Source: Alphaproteobacteria bacterium (GTDB lineage Bacteria > Pseudomonadota > Alphaproteobacteria > Acetobacterales > Acetobacteraceae). Taken from it: a DNA stretch of 64,000 nt. Positions within the stretch are counted from its first letter, which is position 1; each line of letters opens with the position of its first letter. This document shows, piece after piece, positions 8,231 through 17,565 of this stretch. Made by a program: the position numbers and the translations under genes. The notes beneath the pieces are model-generated. The model did not search any database and had not been told where the DNA came from. It worked only from the letters and a program-made list of their open reading frames with translations. The stretch is taken from contig JAFKFI010000087.1 in the NCBI GenBank assembly GCA_017307285.1, positions 1-64,000 on the forward strand, read 5' to 3'.

Positions 8231-8261
8231 CGTCCCTGATCGTTTTACCAGGAAACGCGTG

Positions 8262-8732
8262 ATGTCCCTTGCGACCGCCCCCCGCGGACCCCATCCCGAC
8301 GCGCCCGGATTGCCCGTCGGGATCGACGAGGATCTCGTGCGTGCGGTCGTGGAGACGTTCTACGGTTCGGTGCGGCGCGATCCGGTGCTCGGCCCCATCT
8401 TTGAGGAGGCAGTTGAGGATTGGCCAGCGCATATGGACCGGCTGTGCGCCTTCTGGTCATCGCTGACGCTCATCACCGGCCGCTACAAGGGCAATCCGTT
8501 CGAGGCGCATCTGCGGCTGCCCGCCGCCCTCGGCCCCGATCACTTCGCGGTCTGGCTGGGCTTGTTCGACGAGACGCTGGACGCGCTGTGCACGCCCGAA
8601 CAGGCCGAGGTGTTCCGGGTTCGCGCGCGGCGGGTCGCGGAGAGCCTCAGCCTGGGCCTCGCAATCCGGCGCGGCGAGTTGCCGATGACCAGGGCTCCCC
8701 GTCAGCGGCACCAGAGCGGCGGCAATGGATGA
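8262..8732 (+). CDS. Group III truncated haemoglobin
   Basis: The 156-residue product matches group III truncated globins: ETFYGSVRRDPVLGPIF carries the distal Phe-Tyr pair, NPFEAHLRLP the proximal His, and DHFAVWLGLF the conserved Trp of helix G. It probably binds haem and reacts with NO or oxygen species in the cytoplasm. The ATG at 8262 is preferred over 8196 because the candidate operator and promoter lie between the two. The 3' end overlaps the next gene by 8 bases. It is divergent from the nsrR-like gene, its likely repressor. Confidence 0.88.
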   Translation: MSLATAPRGPHPDAPGLPVGIDEDLVRAVVETFYGSVRRDPVLGPIFEEAVEDWPAHMDRLCAFWSSLTLITGRYKGNPFEAHLRLPAALGPDHFAVWLGLFDETLDALCTPEQAEVFRVRARRVAESLSLGLAIRRGELPMTRAPRQRHQSGGNG

Positions 8733-9204
8733 CCTGACCGTCGCGCGGATGCTGCACGTGCTGGCGATCGTCCTGTGGATCGGCGGCGTCGGCTTCGCGA
8801 CGACCGCCCTGCTGCCGGCGGTGCGCCGCATACCGGACCCTGCGCAGCGGCTCGCGACATTCGAGGCGGTCGAGCGGCGCTTCGCCCCGCAGGCGCGGAT
8901 CAGCATTCTGGTGGCCGGCCTGAGCGGGCTCTACATGCTCATCCGACTGGACGCCTGGGACCGGTTCACGTCGCTGCCGTACTGGTGGATGCACGCGATG
9001 GTTCTGGTCTGGCTGATCTTCGCAGTCATGCTGTTTGTGCTGGAGCCCTTCGTGCTGCATCGCCGCTTCGCCGCCCGCGCCCAGCGCGACCCGGAGGGGA
9101 CGTTTCGCGCGGCGCAGCGGGTCCACATCGTTTTGCTCGTGTTGAGCTTGCTGACCATCGTTGGCGCGGTGGCCGGAAGTCATGGATTGCTGATGTTCGA
9201 ATAG
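8725..9204 (+). CDS. CopD/DUF2269-like four-helix membrane protein
   Basis: This 159-residue protein has four predicted membrane helices. [20 protein letters not shown] has the helix-1 His seen in CopD-type domains, [15 protein letters not shown] has another His in helix 3, and [18 protein letters not shown] closes the protein. Histidines placed in membrane helices suggest haem or copper binding. It starts inside the end of the haemoglobin gene, so the two are co-translated, and it precedes an oxidase subunit I gene. Its exact role is unknown. Confidence 0.7.
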   Translation: MDDLTVARMLHVLAIVLWIGGVGFATTALLPAVRRIPDPAQRLATFEAVERRFAPQARISILVAGLSGLYMLIRLDAWDRFTSLPYWWMHAMVLVWLIFAVMLFVLEPFVLHRRFAARAQRDPEGTFRAAQRVHIVLLVLSLLTIVGAVAGSHGLLMFE

Positions 9205-9262
9205 CCCTTGGTGGCGCGCCGGCCGACACCCGACGCGCCGATATGCGCAGCGGGAGAATGGC

Positions 9263-10855
9263 ATGTCGGCGACAACACACGACCACGCGGATCACGGCTC
9301 ACACGGCTATGGCGGCTTCGCGAGACGCTGGCTGTGCAGCACCAATCACAAGGATATTGGCAGCCTCTATCTGATGTTCGCGGTGTGCGCTGGCATCGTC
9401 GGCGGCATCCTGTCGCTCATCATGCGGGCGCAGCTGATGTTCCCCGACAATACGGTCGTGACCAACGGTCAGATTTGGAACACGATCATCACCTCGCACG
9501 GGCTGGTGATGATCTTCTTCACACTCATGCCGGCGATGATGGGCGGCTTCGGCAACTGGTTCGTGCCGTTGATGATCGGCGCGCCCGACATGGCGTTTCC
9601 GCGGCTGAACAACATCAGCTTCTGGCTGCTTTTGCCGGCGTTCGCGATGGTGATGACCGGGCTGTTCCTCGGCGAGTCAGGCACCGGCTGGACGCTCTAT
9701 CCGCCCTTGTCCAACTCGACCTTCGAGCCGGGCATCGGGATGGAGTTCACGCTGTTCGGGCTGCACCTCGCGGGCGCGAGTTCGCTGTTGGGCGCGATCA
9801 ACTTCATTGCCACGATCTTCAACATGCGCGCGCCCGGCATGACGATGCACAAGCTGCCGCTGTTCGTCTGGGCGGTGCTGGTGACGGCGTTCCTTCTGCT
9901 GCTGACGATCCCGGTGCTGGCGGCGGCGATCACCATGCAGATCTGTGACCGACTGTTCGGGACCGCGTTCTTCATCCCGGCCGGCGGCGGCGACCCAGTG
10001 CTGTACCAGCATCTGTTCTGGTTCTTCGGCCACCCCGAGGTCTACATCATGATCCTGCCGGGGTTCGGCATCATCAGCCACGTCACGTCCACGTTCAGCC
10101 GCAAGCCGATCTTCGGCTATCTCGGCATGGTCTACGCGATGGTCGCGATCGGCGTCATCGGCATGGTGGTGTGGGCGCACCACATGTTCGTCTCGGGCAT
10201 CGACGTCGACACCCGCGCCTACTTCATGGCCGCCTCGATGGTCATCGCCGTACCGACCGGCATCAAGATCTTCTCGTGGCTCGCGACCATGTACGGCGGC
10301 TCGATCGAGTTCAAGACGCCCATGCTGTGGGCGATCGGCTTCATCTTCGTGTTCACCATCGGCGGCGTGACCGGCGTGGTGCTGGCCAACGCCGGCATCG
10401 ACCAGATCGTGCACAACACCTACTACGTGGTCGCGCACTTCCACTACGTGCTGTCGCTCGGGTCGGTGTTCGCGATCTTCGCCGGGTTCTACTACTGGAT
10501 CGGCAAGATGAGCGGCCATCAGTATCCGGAGTTCTGGGGCAAGGTGCATTTCTGGGTTACGTTTATCGGCGTGAACCTGGCGTTCTTCCCGATGCACTTC
10601 CTCGGCCTGTCCGGCATGCCGCGACGCTACCCGGACTATCCGGAGGCGTTCGCGGGCTGGAACTTCGTCTCCTCGATCGGTGCCTTCATCTCAGGATTTG
10701 GCCTGTTGATCTTCCTCTATGTCCTGCTGCGGACCTTCACCTCGAAAGTGCCCGTGGCAAACAACTACTGGGGCGAGGGGGCGACGACCCTGGAATGGAC
10801 GGTGTCATCCCCGCCGCCCGTCCATACGTTTGAGCTTCTCCCGCGCATCCGCTGA
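9263..10855 (+). CDS. ctaD: Cytochrome c oxidase subunit I (haem-copper oxidase, A-type)
   Basis: The 530-residue protein has about twelve membrane helices and all haem-copper centre signatures: [28 protein letters not shown] (CuB His, cross-linked Tyr and D-channel Glu), [10 protein letters not shown] (two further CuB ligands), PTGIKIFSW (K-channel Lys) and [13 protein letters not shown] (haem ligands). These mark an A-family oxygen reductase, not a NO reductase. No subunit II, III or assembly gene is beside it. It follows the haemoglobin and CopD-like genes by 58 bases with GGGAGA upstream. It may be an accessory isoform that borrows other subunits or serves in nitrosative stress; that is inference. 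Confidence 0.95.
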   Translation: MSATTHDHADHGSHGYGGFARRWLCSTNHKDIGSLYLMFAVCAGIVGGILSLIMRAQLMFPDNTVVTNGQIWNTIITSHGLVMIFFTLMPAMMGGFGNWFVPLMIGAPDMAFPRLNNISFWLLLPAFAMVMTGLFLGESGTGWTLYPPLSNSTFEPGIGMEFTLFGLHLAGASSLLGAINFIATIFNMRAPGMTMHKLPLFVWAVLVTAFLLLLTIPVLAAAITMQICDRLFGTAFFIPAGGGDPVLYQHLFWFFGHPEVYIMILPGFGIISHVTSTFSRKPIFGYLGMVYAMVAIGVIGMVVWAHHMFVSGIDVDTRAYFMAASMVIAVPTGIKIFSWLATMYGGSIEFKTPMLWAIGFIFVFTIGGVTGVVLANAGIDQIVHNTYYVVAHFHYVLSLGSVFAIFAGFYYWIGKMSGHQYPEFWGKVHFWVTFIGVNLAFFPMHFLGLSGMPRRYPDYPEAFAGWNFVSSIGAFISGFGLLIFLYVLLRTFTSKVPVANNYWGEGATTLEWTVSSPPPVHTFELLPRIR

Positions 10856-10886
10856 TCATCCAGGAGTCGAGCGAGCGGGAGACTGC

Positions 10887-11258
10887 ATGACGAAGCATAC
10901 CGTTCCGGTCCAGCATCTGAAGCTGAAGCGCGTGTACGAGCCGGCCGGTCCGGAAGACGGCACGCGCGTTCTGGTCGATCGGCTATGGCCGCGAGGCTTG
11001 AGCAAGGCGGAGGCAGCGGTGGATCGCTGGCTGAAGGAGGTCGCGCCGAGCACCGAACTCCGCCGATGGTTCGGGCACGACCCGGCCCGTTGGCCGGAGT
11101 TCCGTCGCCGCTACACCGCGGAGCTGCGGCACCACGCCTCAGAGTTGGACGAGATCCGCGCGCTCGCACGCGAGGGCGCCGTCACCCTGGTGTATGGCGC
11201 CCGCGACGAAGCGCACAACGATGCCGTCGTGCTCCTGGATGTGCTCTTGCAGCAATAG
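10887..11258 (+). CDS. DUF488 family protein
   Basis: This 123-residue protein matches DUF488: VLVDRLWPRGLSKAEAAVDR, then WFGHDPARWPEFRRRY and VTLVYGARDEAHNDAVVLLD near the C-terminus. The family is small and widespread, biochemically uncharacterised. The start at 10887 is the first ATG that gives the family N-terminus (KLKRVYEP soon after). It trails the oxidase gene by 31 bases and may be cotranscribed with the cluster. It ends facing the convergent Nudix gene. Confidence 0.85.
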   Translation: MTKHTVPVQHLKLKRVYEPAGPEDGTRVLVDRLWPRGLSKAEAAVDRWLKEVAPSTELRRWFGHDPARWPEFRRRYTAELRHHASELDEIRALAREGAVTLVYGARDEAHNDAVVLLDVLLQQ

Positions 11259-11293
11259 CCGCAGCCGTGTCCGCGAGTGGCATGACCGGCAAG

Positions 11294-12115
11294 CTACCCG
11301 GTCACTGGCGGCATGGCGGGTGGCAGGCTCACGGTGAACACGTCGCCGCCGTAGCCTGCCTCGATCGGGATACGAAGCTGGCGCACGCCATTCTCGGTCT
11401 TGAGTGGTACCGGCTCCACGGTGACGACCGGTGTGGCGCGTGCCGCCGCAACGGCCGCGGCGACGTCGTGATGGCGGCCGAGCTTGGTGAGATTCATGTG
11501 CGTGGGGAACACCATCTTGAAGCGCCCGGTGGCGACTCCTGCGAGAGCGTCTTCGGTGGAGATCCAGACGGAATCGACGGCTTCCGATCCGTCATGCACT
11601 CCCGCTTGATCCTCGGGCGCGACGACGAGGAAGAAGTGCGTGTCGTAGCGCTTGGCCTGGTTGGCCGGCGTGATCCAGTGCGCGAACGGCACCAGTAGGT
11701 CGGTCGCAAGCACTAGGTCTTCCGTCGCCAGGACGTCGGCGAAGCTGACCTCGCCCTGGCAGAGCGGGGTGCGCTGCGAGCCCTCGATCTCGCGCAGCCG
11801 CTCGGCCGGGATGAGCCGGTCGGAGCCGCGCGCGCGGGCGAGCAGGATGCCGCATTCCTCGAAGGTCTCGCGGATCGCCGCGACGCGCAGCGCCATCGCC
11901 ATTGCGTCGACGTCTTCGGGACCAGGGCAGAGGTCGGGCCGCTCGGCGATGACGTGATCGCCGGTGTCGACGCGCCCGCCGGGAAACACCAGCGCACCCG
12001 AGGCGAAGTCGATCTCGTGATGGCGCACCACCATGAACACTTCGAGCGCGTCGGCGCCATCGCGCAGCAGTAGCACGGTCGAGGCAGGCCGCGGAGCGAC
12101 GTGATTGAGCGCCAC
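11294..12115 (-). CDS. Nudix hydrolase of the NUDT19/RP2-like type
   Basis: The 273-residue protein has a Nudix box split by an insertion: GALVFPGGRVDTGDH, about 30 residues later AAIRETFEECGILLA, the REx2EExG core. Such a split box is known for the NUDT19 group, which cleaves CoA and acyl-CoA. The context of acyl-CoA genes agrees with a CoA diphosphatase role. The start is GTG at 12115, just after the SDR stop codon at 12118, suggesting coupling; no earlier start is available without reading through the SDR gene. Confidence 0.85.
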   Translation of the reverse strand: MALNHVAPRPASTVLLLRDGADALEVFMVVRHHEIDFASGALVFPGGRVDTGDHVIAERPDLCPGPEDVDAMAMALRVAAIRETFEECGILLARARGSDRLIPAERLREIEGSQRTPLCQGEVSFADVLATEDLVLATDLLVPFAHWITPANQAKRYDTHFFLVVAPEDQAGVHDGSEAVDSVWISTEDALAGVATGRFKMVFPTHMNLTKLGRHHDVAAAVAAARATPVVTVEPVPLKTENGVRQLRIPIEAGYGGDVFTVSLPPAMPPVTG

Positions 12116-12117
12116 GA

Positions 12118-12942
12118 TCAGCCCTCGCCCACCCGCGGCACCCAGCCGCGTCGCGGCACGCCACCGCCGAACATGCCGCCGTCGATCACCAGTTCGGAGG
12201 CGGTCATGTAACTCGACGCGTCGGAGGCGAGGAACAGCACGCCGTTGGCGATATCCTGCGCGGTTCCGACCTCGCCGGTCGGCACGCCGGCCGCGAGCTG
12301 CTTCGGATCGATCGGCGTGTTGGACCGGCTGGCGACGCCGCCGCTGCCCACCTTGGACCAGATCGGCGTGTCGATGACGCCGGGGTGGACCGTGTTGACG
12401 CGGATATGATCCTGCATCGCCGCGCACTCCATCGCGACCGCCTTGGCGAACAGCCGCACGCCGCCCTTGGTCGCGCAATAGCCGGCGAGCCCGGCCGAAC
12501 CGCGCAGGCCGGCGGCCGAGGAGGTGATGATGATGGAGCCGCCGCCGGCACGCCGCATGGCGGGGACGGCATATTTGACGGAGAGGAACACGCCATCGAG
12601 GTTGATCGCGGTCTGCCGGCGGAAGTCGGCGAGCGACATCTCGAACACCGAGCAGATGATGCCGATGCCCGCGTTGGAGAACAGGATGTCGAGCCGGCCG
12701 TAGCGCCGCTCGGTCTCGGCGACGACCTCCTGCCAACGCGCCTCGTCGGTCACGTCCTGCTGGAGAAACACTGCCTCGCCGCCGGCGCCCGTGATGCGCC
12801 CGACGACCGCCTGGCCGCCCGCCTCGTCGATGTCGGTGACGACGACTTTGGCGCCCTCGCGCGCCAGCGTCTCCGAACTGGCGGCGCCAATGCCGGACGC
12901 GCCGCCGGTGACGAGCGCGACTTTGTCCTGAACCTGGCCCAT
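12118..12942 (-). CDS. SDR family NAD(P)-dependent oxidoreductase
   Basis: A classical 274-residue short-chain dehydrogenase. It has TGGASGIG for the dinucleotide, VVTDID (an Asp favouring NAD), FSNAGIG, the catalytic Ser in IIITSSAAG and the YCATKGG active-site Tyr/Lys. The C-terminus VIDGGMFGG is typical. GGAGGAAAG precedes the ATG at 12942, settling the start. It is upstream of the Nudix gene, two bases apart, so the pair form one unit. The alcohol or hydroxyacyl substrate is unknown. Confidence 0.92.
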   Translation of the reverse strand: MGQVQDKVALVTGGASGIGAASSETLAREGAKVVVTDIDEAGGQAVVGRITGAGGEAVFLQQDVTDEARWQEVVAETERRYGRLDILFSNAGIGIICSVFEMSLADFRRQTAINLDGVFLSVKYAVPAMRRAGGGSIIITSSAAGLRGSAGLAGYCATKGGVRLFAKAVAMECAAMQDHIRVNTVHPGVIDTPIWSKVGSGGVASRSNTPIDPKQLAAGVPTGEVGTAQDIANGVLFLASDASSYMTASELVIDGGMFGGGVPRRGWVPRVGEG

Positions 12943-13064
12943 TCTTTCCTCCCCGTGATAGGCGCCATCCTGTCGCGTGCGGTCTGGTGCCTCAAGCCGC
13001 GTTTGCGTTATTTCGTCCGGTTGTGGTGGATGAGCCGCAGTAGTGGGATGCGGCTTCGCTGCAA

Positions 13065-14783
13065 CTACTCCGGAAGCCCCGCGTCGCGCAGGGCGCTTCT
13101 GTACGAAGCCCACATTGACCCGTGGCCGAACTTCCCGGGGTATGTGGAGAGCCGGAAGGCGGGATGGGCTGCGAGCAGCCGTTGCGCCGCCGCTTGCGCT
13201 TCCTCGACCCGGCCTGCGTGCATCAGGGCGGCGATCCTGTGCCGTAGTGGCGGGAGCCAGTCGGGACGGGCATGCACCGCCCGTTCCGTGTAGTCGAGTG
13301 CCTCTGGCACGCAACCCATCAACAGATGGGCCAGGCCAAGACCGGCCAGAGCCCAGTTCGCCTCGGGGCCGAGCGGGTCCAGCCGCAACGCTCGGGACAA
13401 GCAGTCGATTGCGGGCTCCGGCTGGCCGGCAGCGCAGTAGACGATGCCCGCGCTTTGCAGGATCGTGGCAGAGTTCGGATTGAGATGCATTGCGCGTTGT
13501 AGCAGGACGATTCCTCGGTCCGCCTCGCCAGCAAGCAGCGTCAACGCATGACCGGCTGCACGGAGAGCCGCCGGATCGTCGCGCCCTTCGATTGCGCATT
13601 CGCGCGCCCAAGCGATCGCTGCTTCCGTGTCGCCCGGCTCGGCCCAGCCCTGCGCAACCCGATTAACATAGCCAAACACCAACGTCGCCTTGGCCGGCGT
13701 GAATGATGGGTCGATCGAGAGCGCCTGTCTCAGAAAAGCCATTCCGGTATCGTTGCCCGCGCGCTTGCTAGAACAAAACTCTCCCACTGCGCGCAAGTAG
13801 AGATCGTATGCGTCCCGGCTTTCTGTCGGCTTGGTCTGCGCCCGTTTGATCTCGGCTGTCAGCAAGCTCGGCTCGATGGCGCCCACGACGCTCTCGGTCA
13901 CGCGGTCCTGCAGCTCGAACACGTCGGTAAGATCGCCGTCGAACCGATCGGCCCAGACATGGCGCCCCGTGGTGGCGTCGATCAGCTGGCCAGTGATCCG
14001 CACCCGCCCTGTCGCCTTGAGGATGCTGCCCTCCAGCACATAGCGCACGCCCAGCTCTCGGCCGACCTGCTTGATGTCGACCGTGCGCCCCTTGTAGGTG
14101 AAGCTGGAATTGCGCGAGATGACGAAGAACCAGCCTACTCGCGACAATGCGGTGATGATCTCGTCCACCATGCCGTCGGCGAAATACTCCTGCTCAGGAT
14201 CGCCGCTCATGTTCTGGAACGGCAGCACCGCAATCGAGGGCCGGTCGGGTAACGCGAGTGCGGGTCGGGAGGGCGCTGTCGCCGCGACCGCGCGATAGGC
14301 GCGCACCGGCCGGGCGATATTCTTCAGTAATTGCTCGCCCAAATCCTCGAAGTCGCAGCTCAGCCGTCCGCGCACGGTCTCATGCACGGTGCCAGATACA
14401 AGGATGCCGCCGGGGTCGGCCAAGGACTCGAGCCGAGCGGCGATGTTCACTCCATCGCCAAAAATGTCAGTCGGCTCGACCATTACGTCACCGAGGTGGA
14501 CGCCGACGCGAAATCGGATCGGATCGACCTCAGTGTTAGCGGCAATTTCGGTCTGGAATTGTAGCGCGCATTTCACCGCCTCCACGGCGCTGCCGAACTC
14601 GGCGAGGAAGCCGTCACCGGTGTGCTTAACGATCCGCCCGTCGTGGCTGGCGATGGCTGGCTCGATCACGCCGGTCATTAAACGCGTGGAGCGGGCGTGG
14701 GTGGCCTCCTCGTCGGCGTGCATCAGCCGCGAGTAACCGGCGATGTCGGCCGCCATGATGGCGGCGAGGCGGCGTGTGGTCAT
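13065..14783 (-). CDS. Class III adenylate cyclase with TolB-like and TPR domains
   Basis: The 572-residue protein has three parts. Residues 1-170 form a class III cyclase domain with both metal Asp residues (AADIAGYS and KHTGDGFLAEF), the substrate Lys, and DIFGDGVNIAARLE with the Asn and Arg of the transition state, so it should make cAMP. Residues ~185-310 match the FlgO/TolB-like N-domain (SIAVLPFQNMSGDPEQEYFA). The rest is a set of TPR repeats for protein contacts. The start at 14783 is the first ATG just before the cyclase strand; TTG at 14807 is possible. It has no membrane segment and is probably cytoplasmic. Confidence 0.9.
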   Translation of the reverse strand: MTTRRLAAIMAADIAGYSRLMHADEEATHARSTRLMTGVIEPAIASHDGRIVKHTGDGFLAEFGSAVEAVKCALQFQTEIAANTEVDPIRFRVGVHLGDVMVEPTDIFGDGVNIAARLESLADPGGILVSGTVHETVRGRLSCDFEDLGEQLLKNIARPVRAYRAVAATAPSRPALALPDRPSIAVLPFQNMSGDPEQEYFADGMVDEIITALSRVGWFFVISRNSSFTYKGRTVDIKQVGRELGVRYVLEGSILKATGRVRITGQLIDATTGRHVWADRFDGDLTDVFELQDRVTESVVGAIEPSLLTAEIKRAQTKPTESRDAYDLYLRAVGEFCSSKRAGNDTGMAFLRQALSIDPSFTPAKATLVFGYVNRVAQGWAEPGDTEAAIAWARECAIEGRDDPAALRAAGHALTLLAGEADRGIVLLQRAMHLNPNSATILQSAGIVYCAAGQPEPAIDCLSRALRLDPLGPEANWALAGLGLAHLLMGCVPEALDYTERAVHARPDWLPPLRHRIAALMHAGRVEEAQAAAQRLLAAHPAFRLSTYPGKFGHGSMWASYRSALRDAGLPE

Positions 14784-14848
14784 GCCCGGCGCCCCAGTCC
14801 GTGCCAATCGGCAATAAGACCACGGGAGGGGCGGGCATTCCAGTGCGG

Positions 14849-15892
14849 CTATGCGGCTTTGAAATCCCGGAACCGATGCGGCACGGCGCGGACCGCCTCG
14901 ACGACGCGGCGCCGCACCTCCGGCTCATCCTCGGGCAGGAACTCGAAGCTCACGCTATCGACCACGCCGCCGAAGCGCTTCTCGATCGCCTCGGGCAGCC
15001 GGTCGTAGGTGGCGCGGGCGACGAACAGGTCCAGCACCTCATCGGGAACCTGCTTCGCCATTTCGCTCCACTCGCCGCGGCGCGACATCTGGTTGAGCCG
15101 GTCGCCTAGCTCGCCGTGGCCGTGCAGGTCGAGCACGCCGCGATAGGCGGGCGTCGAGCCGTAGAACGCGACGCGATAGCGGATGCCCTCGGCGGCGCGC
15201 GCCACGGCCGCCTCGTCGGGGCCGGTGACGACGAAGCCGCCGCCCGAGACCTCGAAATTCTCCCAGGATTTTCCTGCTTTCACGAGTTCCTCGGTGAGCA
15301 TCGGCCGCACCACCTCCTCGAGATAGCGCCGTGTCGCAAAGCCGTGCAGCCGCACGCCGTCGCAGAGACGCGCGGCGGTGCGCAGCATGACCGGGCCGAC
15401 GGCGGCGATACTGATTGGCGGAGCCGGCACGTCCTGCGGGCCGGGCGAGAATTCCGGCGTCATCAGGGTGAACTGGTAGTGCTTGCCTTGGAAGTTCAGC
15501 TTTTCCCCGGTCTGCCACGCGCGCCAGATCGCGCGTAGCGCCTCCACGTATTCGCCCATGCGCGCGGCGGGCGCGATCCAGGGCACGCTGAAGCGGCGCT
15601 CGTTGTGCGCGCGCACCTGGCTGCCGAGACCAATGGTGAAGCGGCCGCCTGAGTTGCGCGCGAGATCCCACGCCTCGCTGGCGACGATCATCGGGCTGCG
15701 CGGGAAGGCGATCGCAACGGACGTGATCATGTGGATGCGGCTCGTCGCCATCGTGGCGAGCGCCAGTGGCATGAACGGGTCGTATTTGATCTCGGGAAAC
15801 TGGATGGCGTCGAAGCCGACCTCCTCCGCCATCCTGGCGGCGGGGCCAATTTCCTTCCAGTCGCGCAGAGGTATATGCGTCGAGACGCGCAT
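14849..15892 (-). CDS. LLM class (luciferase-like, F420/FMN) oxidoreductase
   Basis: This 347-residue TIM-barrel protein matches the luciferase-like family: AARMAEEVGFDAIQFPEIKY, TSVAIAFPRSPMIVASEAWD, and GRFTIGLGSQVRAHNERRFS, the signature loop around the flavin phosphate. It resembles the TIGR03617 F420-type subgroup. The start at 15892 is the first ATG of the homologous region; frame upstream is shadow. It follows the hot-dog gene on the same strand by 94 bases. The substrate is unknown, though the neighbours suggest lipid or terpenoid catabolism. Confidence 0.88.
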   Translation of the reverse strand: MRVSTHIPLRDWKEIGPAARMAEEVGFDAIQFPEIKYDPFMPLALATMATSRIHMITSVAIAFPRSPMIVASEAWDLARNSGGRFTIGLGSQVRAHNERRFSVPWIAPAARMGEYVEALRAIWRAWQTGEKLNFQGKHYQFTLMTPEFSPGPQDVPAPPISIAAVGPVMLRTAARLCDGVRLHGFATRRYLEEVVRPMLTEELVKAGKSWENFEVSGGGFVVTGPDEAAVARAAEGIRYRVAFYGSTPAYRGVLDLHGHGELGDRLNQMSRRGEWSEMAKQVPDEVLDLFVARATYDRLPEAIEKRFGGVVDSVSFEFLPEDEPEVRRRVVEAVRAVPHRFRDFKAA

Positions 15893-15986
15893 GATTTGGG
15901 TGCTCCGGTTCAGGCGGCGGCAAGTTGACGAGGGCGCCAGATCGCGGTGTGCAGGACGTGTGCGACGGGGCGGCCATCCGCCAAGA

Positions 15987-16601
15987 TCAGCGCGTCGACG
16001 GGCCGAGCACGACATTGTGCGACAGCGCCCAGTTGCACATACGCAGGATCAGGCCGGGATGCGCGACTCCCTCGCGCTCGTAGAGCGGGTCGGTCTCGCG
16101 CAGGTCACGCAGATATTGGGCCGCGAACTCGGGTGTGACCGCGATCGGCTTGGAGTTGACCCACAGCCCGGCCGCAAGCGAGGTCTCGCTCGCCGGCGGG
16201 CGCGTCTCGGGCGGCTCGACCACATTGTAGCCATAGGGCGTCGGCGCCGGGTCGCGGTCGGGCAGGCGGGCGGTGCCGGTAGCGCAGAGCTCGTCGCGGC
16301 TGCGCACCTCGATGGCGAGCACGTCGTCGGTTTCGGTCGCGGTGACGGTGGCGGTCTCCCCGTCGTACACCGGCTTGAGGAAGCGGCAATCAGCCATGCC
16401 GCGTTCAAGCCAATCGCGGCCCCAGCGCTGCACGGGCAGGTGCGTCATGTAGGCGTAGACGTCGACACCGGGGACCAGTCCGCCGGTGAAGCCGAATTTT
16501 CGCGCCACGCTGTCGTCGTGGATCTTGTTCTCGGATTCCTTGGCGGTGTTGTACGCCTCGACCTGATAGGGGGCGAGCGGGGCCGCGCTGATTACGCTCA
16601 T
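15987..16601 (-). CDS. MaoC-like hot-dog-fold protein
   Basis: The 204-residue protein is recognised weakly as hot-dog fold: NKIHDDSVARKFGFTGGLVP followed by GVDVYAYMTHLPVQRWG resembles the hydratase-2 loop, and RFLKPVYDGETATVTATET is a typical second strand pair. The central GxxxPG-H element has Asp-Val-Tyr where MaoC proteins usually have His, so activity as a hydratase is uncertain. The start at 16601 has GGGAGGAAA upstream. It is divergent from the enoyl-CoA hydratase at 16720, and the shared 118-base gap probably holds both promoters. Confidence 0.7.
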   Translation of the reverse strand: MSVISAAPLAPYQVEAYNTAKESENKIHDDSVARKFGFTGGLVPGVDVYAYMTHLPVQRWGRDWLERGMADCRFLKPVYDGETATVTATETDDVLAIEVRSRDELCATGTARLPDRDPAPTPYGYNVVEPPETRPPASETSLAAGLWVNSKPIAVTPEFAAQYLRDLRETDPLYEREGVAHPGLILRMCNWALSHNVVLGPSTR

Positions 16602-16719
16602 GGGTGATTTCCTCCCGTATGCCCGCATCATTGAAACGGCGCCGGTCGCGGTCAAGCCGGTCGCGCCATTGCCGGGCGCAGGCAAATCGGCTTTCCTGCC
16701 CGCAAGGGAGAGGACGCTG

Positions 16720-17556
16720 ATGACCGAGGTTTTGCTGATCGACAATCCAGCGCCGGGCGTGCGCAGGCTCACGATGAACCGGCCGGAGAAGCGCAACGCG
16801 CTGAACAATGAGTTGCGCGGCGCGATTCTCGCGGCGCTGACCGAGGCGGACGCCGACCCGGACGTGCGGGTCTCCATCCTGCGCGGCGCCGGGCCGAGCT
16901 TTTCCGCCGGCTATGATTTGTCGGCGAACAATGCCGAGAATCAGCCCTATTACACGGCCGGCGGCCCTGGCCAGTGGGCGCGGCACGTGGTCGATGGCTG
17001 GACGCGCATCTGGGATCTCGGCAAGCCGGTGATCGCCCAGGTGCACGGCTATTGTCTGGCCGGCGGCAGCGAGCTCGCGACGTGCTGCGATCTCGTCTAC
17101 GTCGCCGAGGACGCCAAGATCGGCTATCCGCCAACCCGGCTGATGAGCCCGCCGGATAACCAGTTCCATCCTTGGCTGCTCGGGATGCGCCGGGCGATGG
17201 AGATGTATCTCACTGGCGATGCCATCAGCGGCGTGGAAGCGGCGGCGGAGGGCTTCGCCAATCGCGCCTATCCAGCAGACAAGCTCGACGCGGAAGTGCT
17301 CAAGATGGCCGAGCGCATCGCGCTGGTGCCGGCCGAGCTCAACCAGATCAACAAGCGCACCATTCATCGGGCAATGGAGATCATAGGGCTGCGCGCGGCG
17401 ATTCGCTCGGGCACCGAGATGCAGGCACTGGCCTTTACCACCAAGGCAAGCCTCGACTATCGCGCCCAGTTCAAGCGCGACGGCGGCAGCGTGCGCGAGG
17501 TGCTGAGCGCACGGGATGCGGCGTTCGGGGACTATCGCGAGCGCGAGAAGAAGTAG
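16720..17556 (+). CDS. Enoyl-CoA hydratase/isomerase family protein
   Basis: The 278-residue crotonase-fold protein has RPEKRNALNNELRGAIL, the oxyanion-hole loop GPSFSAGYDL and HGYCLAGGSELATCCDLVYV, with Glu in the position of the first catalytic acid. The second acid of hydratases (FGxPE) is replaced by IGYPPTR, so isomerase, hydrolase or a one-acid hydratase activity is possible. AAGGGAGAGG precedes the ATG. It is the first gene of a four-gene plus-strand operon for acyl-CoA processing. Confidence 0.9.
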   Translation: MTEVLLIDNPAPGVRRLTMNRPEKRNALNNELRGAILAALTEADADPDVRVSILRGAGPSFSAGYDLSANNAENQPYYTAGGPGQWARHVVDGWTRIWDLGKPVIAQVHGYCLAGGSELATCCDLVYVAEDAKIGYPPTRLMSPPDNQFHPWLLGMRRAMEMYLTGDAISGVEAAAEGFANRAYPADKLDAEVLKMAERIALVPAELNQINKRTIHRAMEIIGLRAAIRSGTEMQALAFTTKASLDYRAQFKRDGGSVREVLSARDAAFGDYREREKK

Positions 17557-17565
17557 GAGAGCGTC

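Noticed and set aside
9263..10855. Nitric oxide reductase (NorB) assignment for the haem-copper gene
   Set aside because: The HPEVY motif, K-channel Lys and sequence around the CuB site are those of an A-type oxygen reductase.
11283..11304. TGACCGG/CCGGTCA hairpin between DUF488 and Nudix genes
   Set aside because: Only 7 bp, no T-run, and it overlaps coding sequence; not enough for a terminator.
12943..13611. Long in-frame extension of the SDR gene
   Set aside because: It crosses an intergenic gap and the cyclase gene; GGAGGAAAG and the family N-terminus place the start at 12942.
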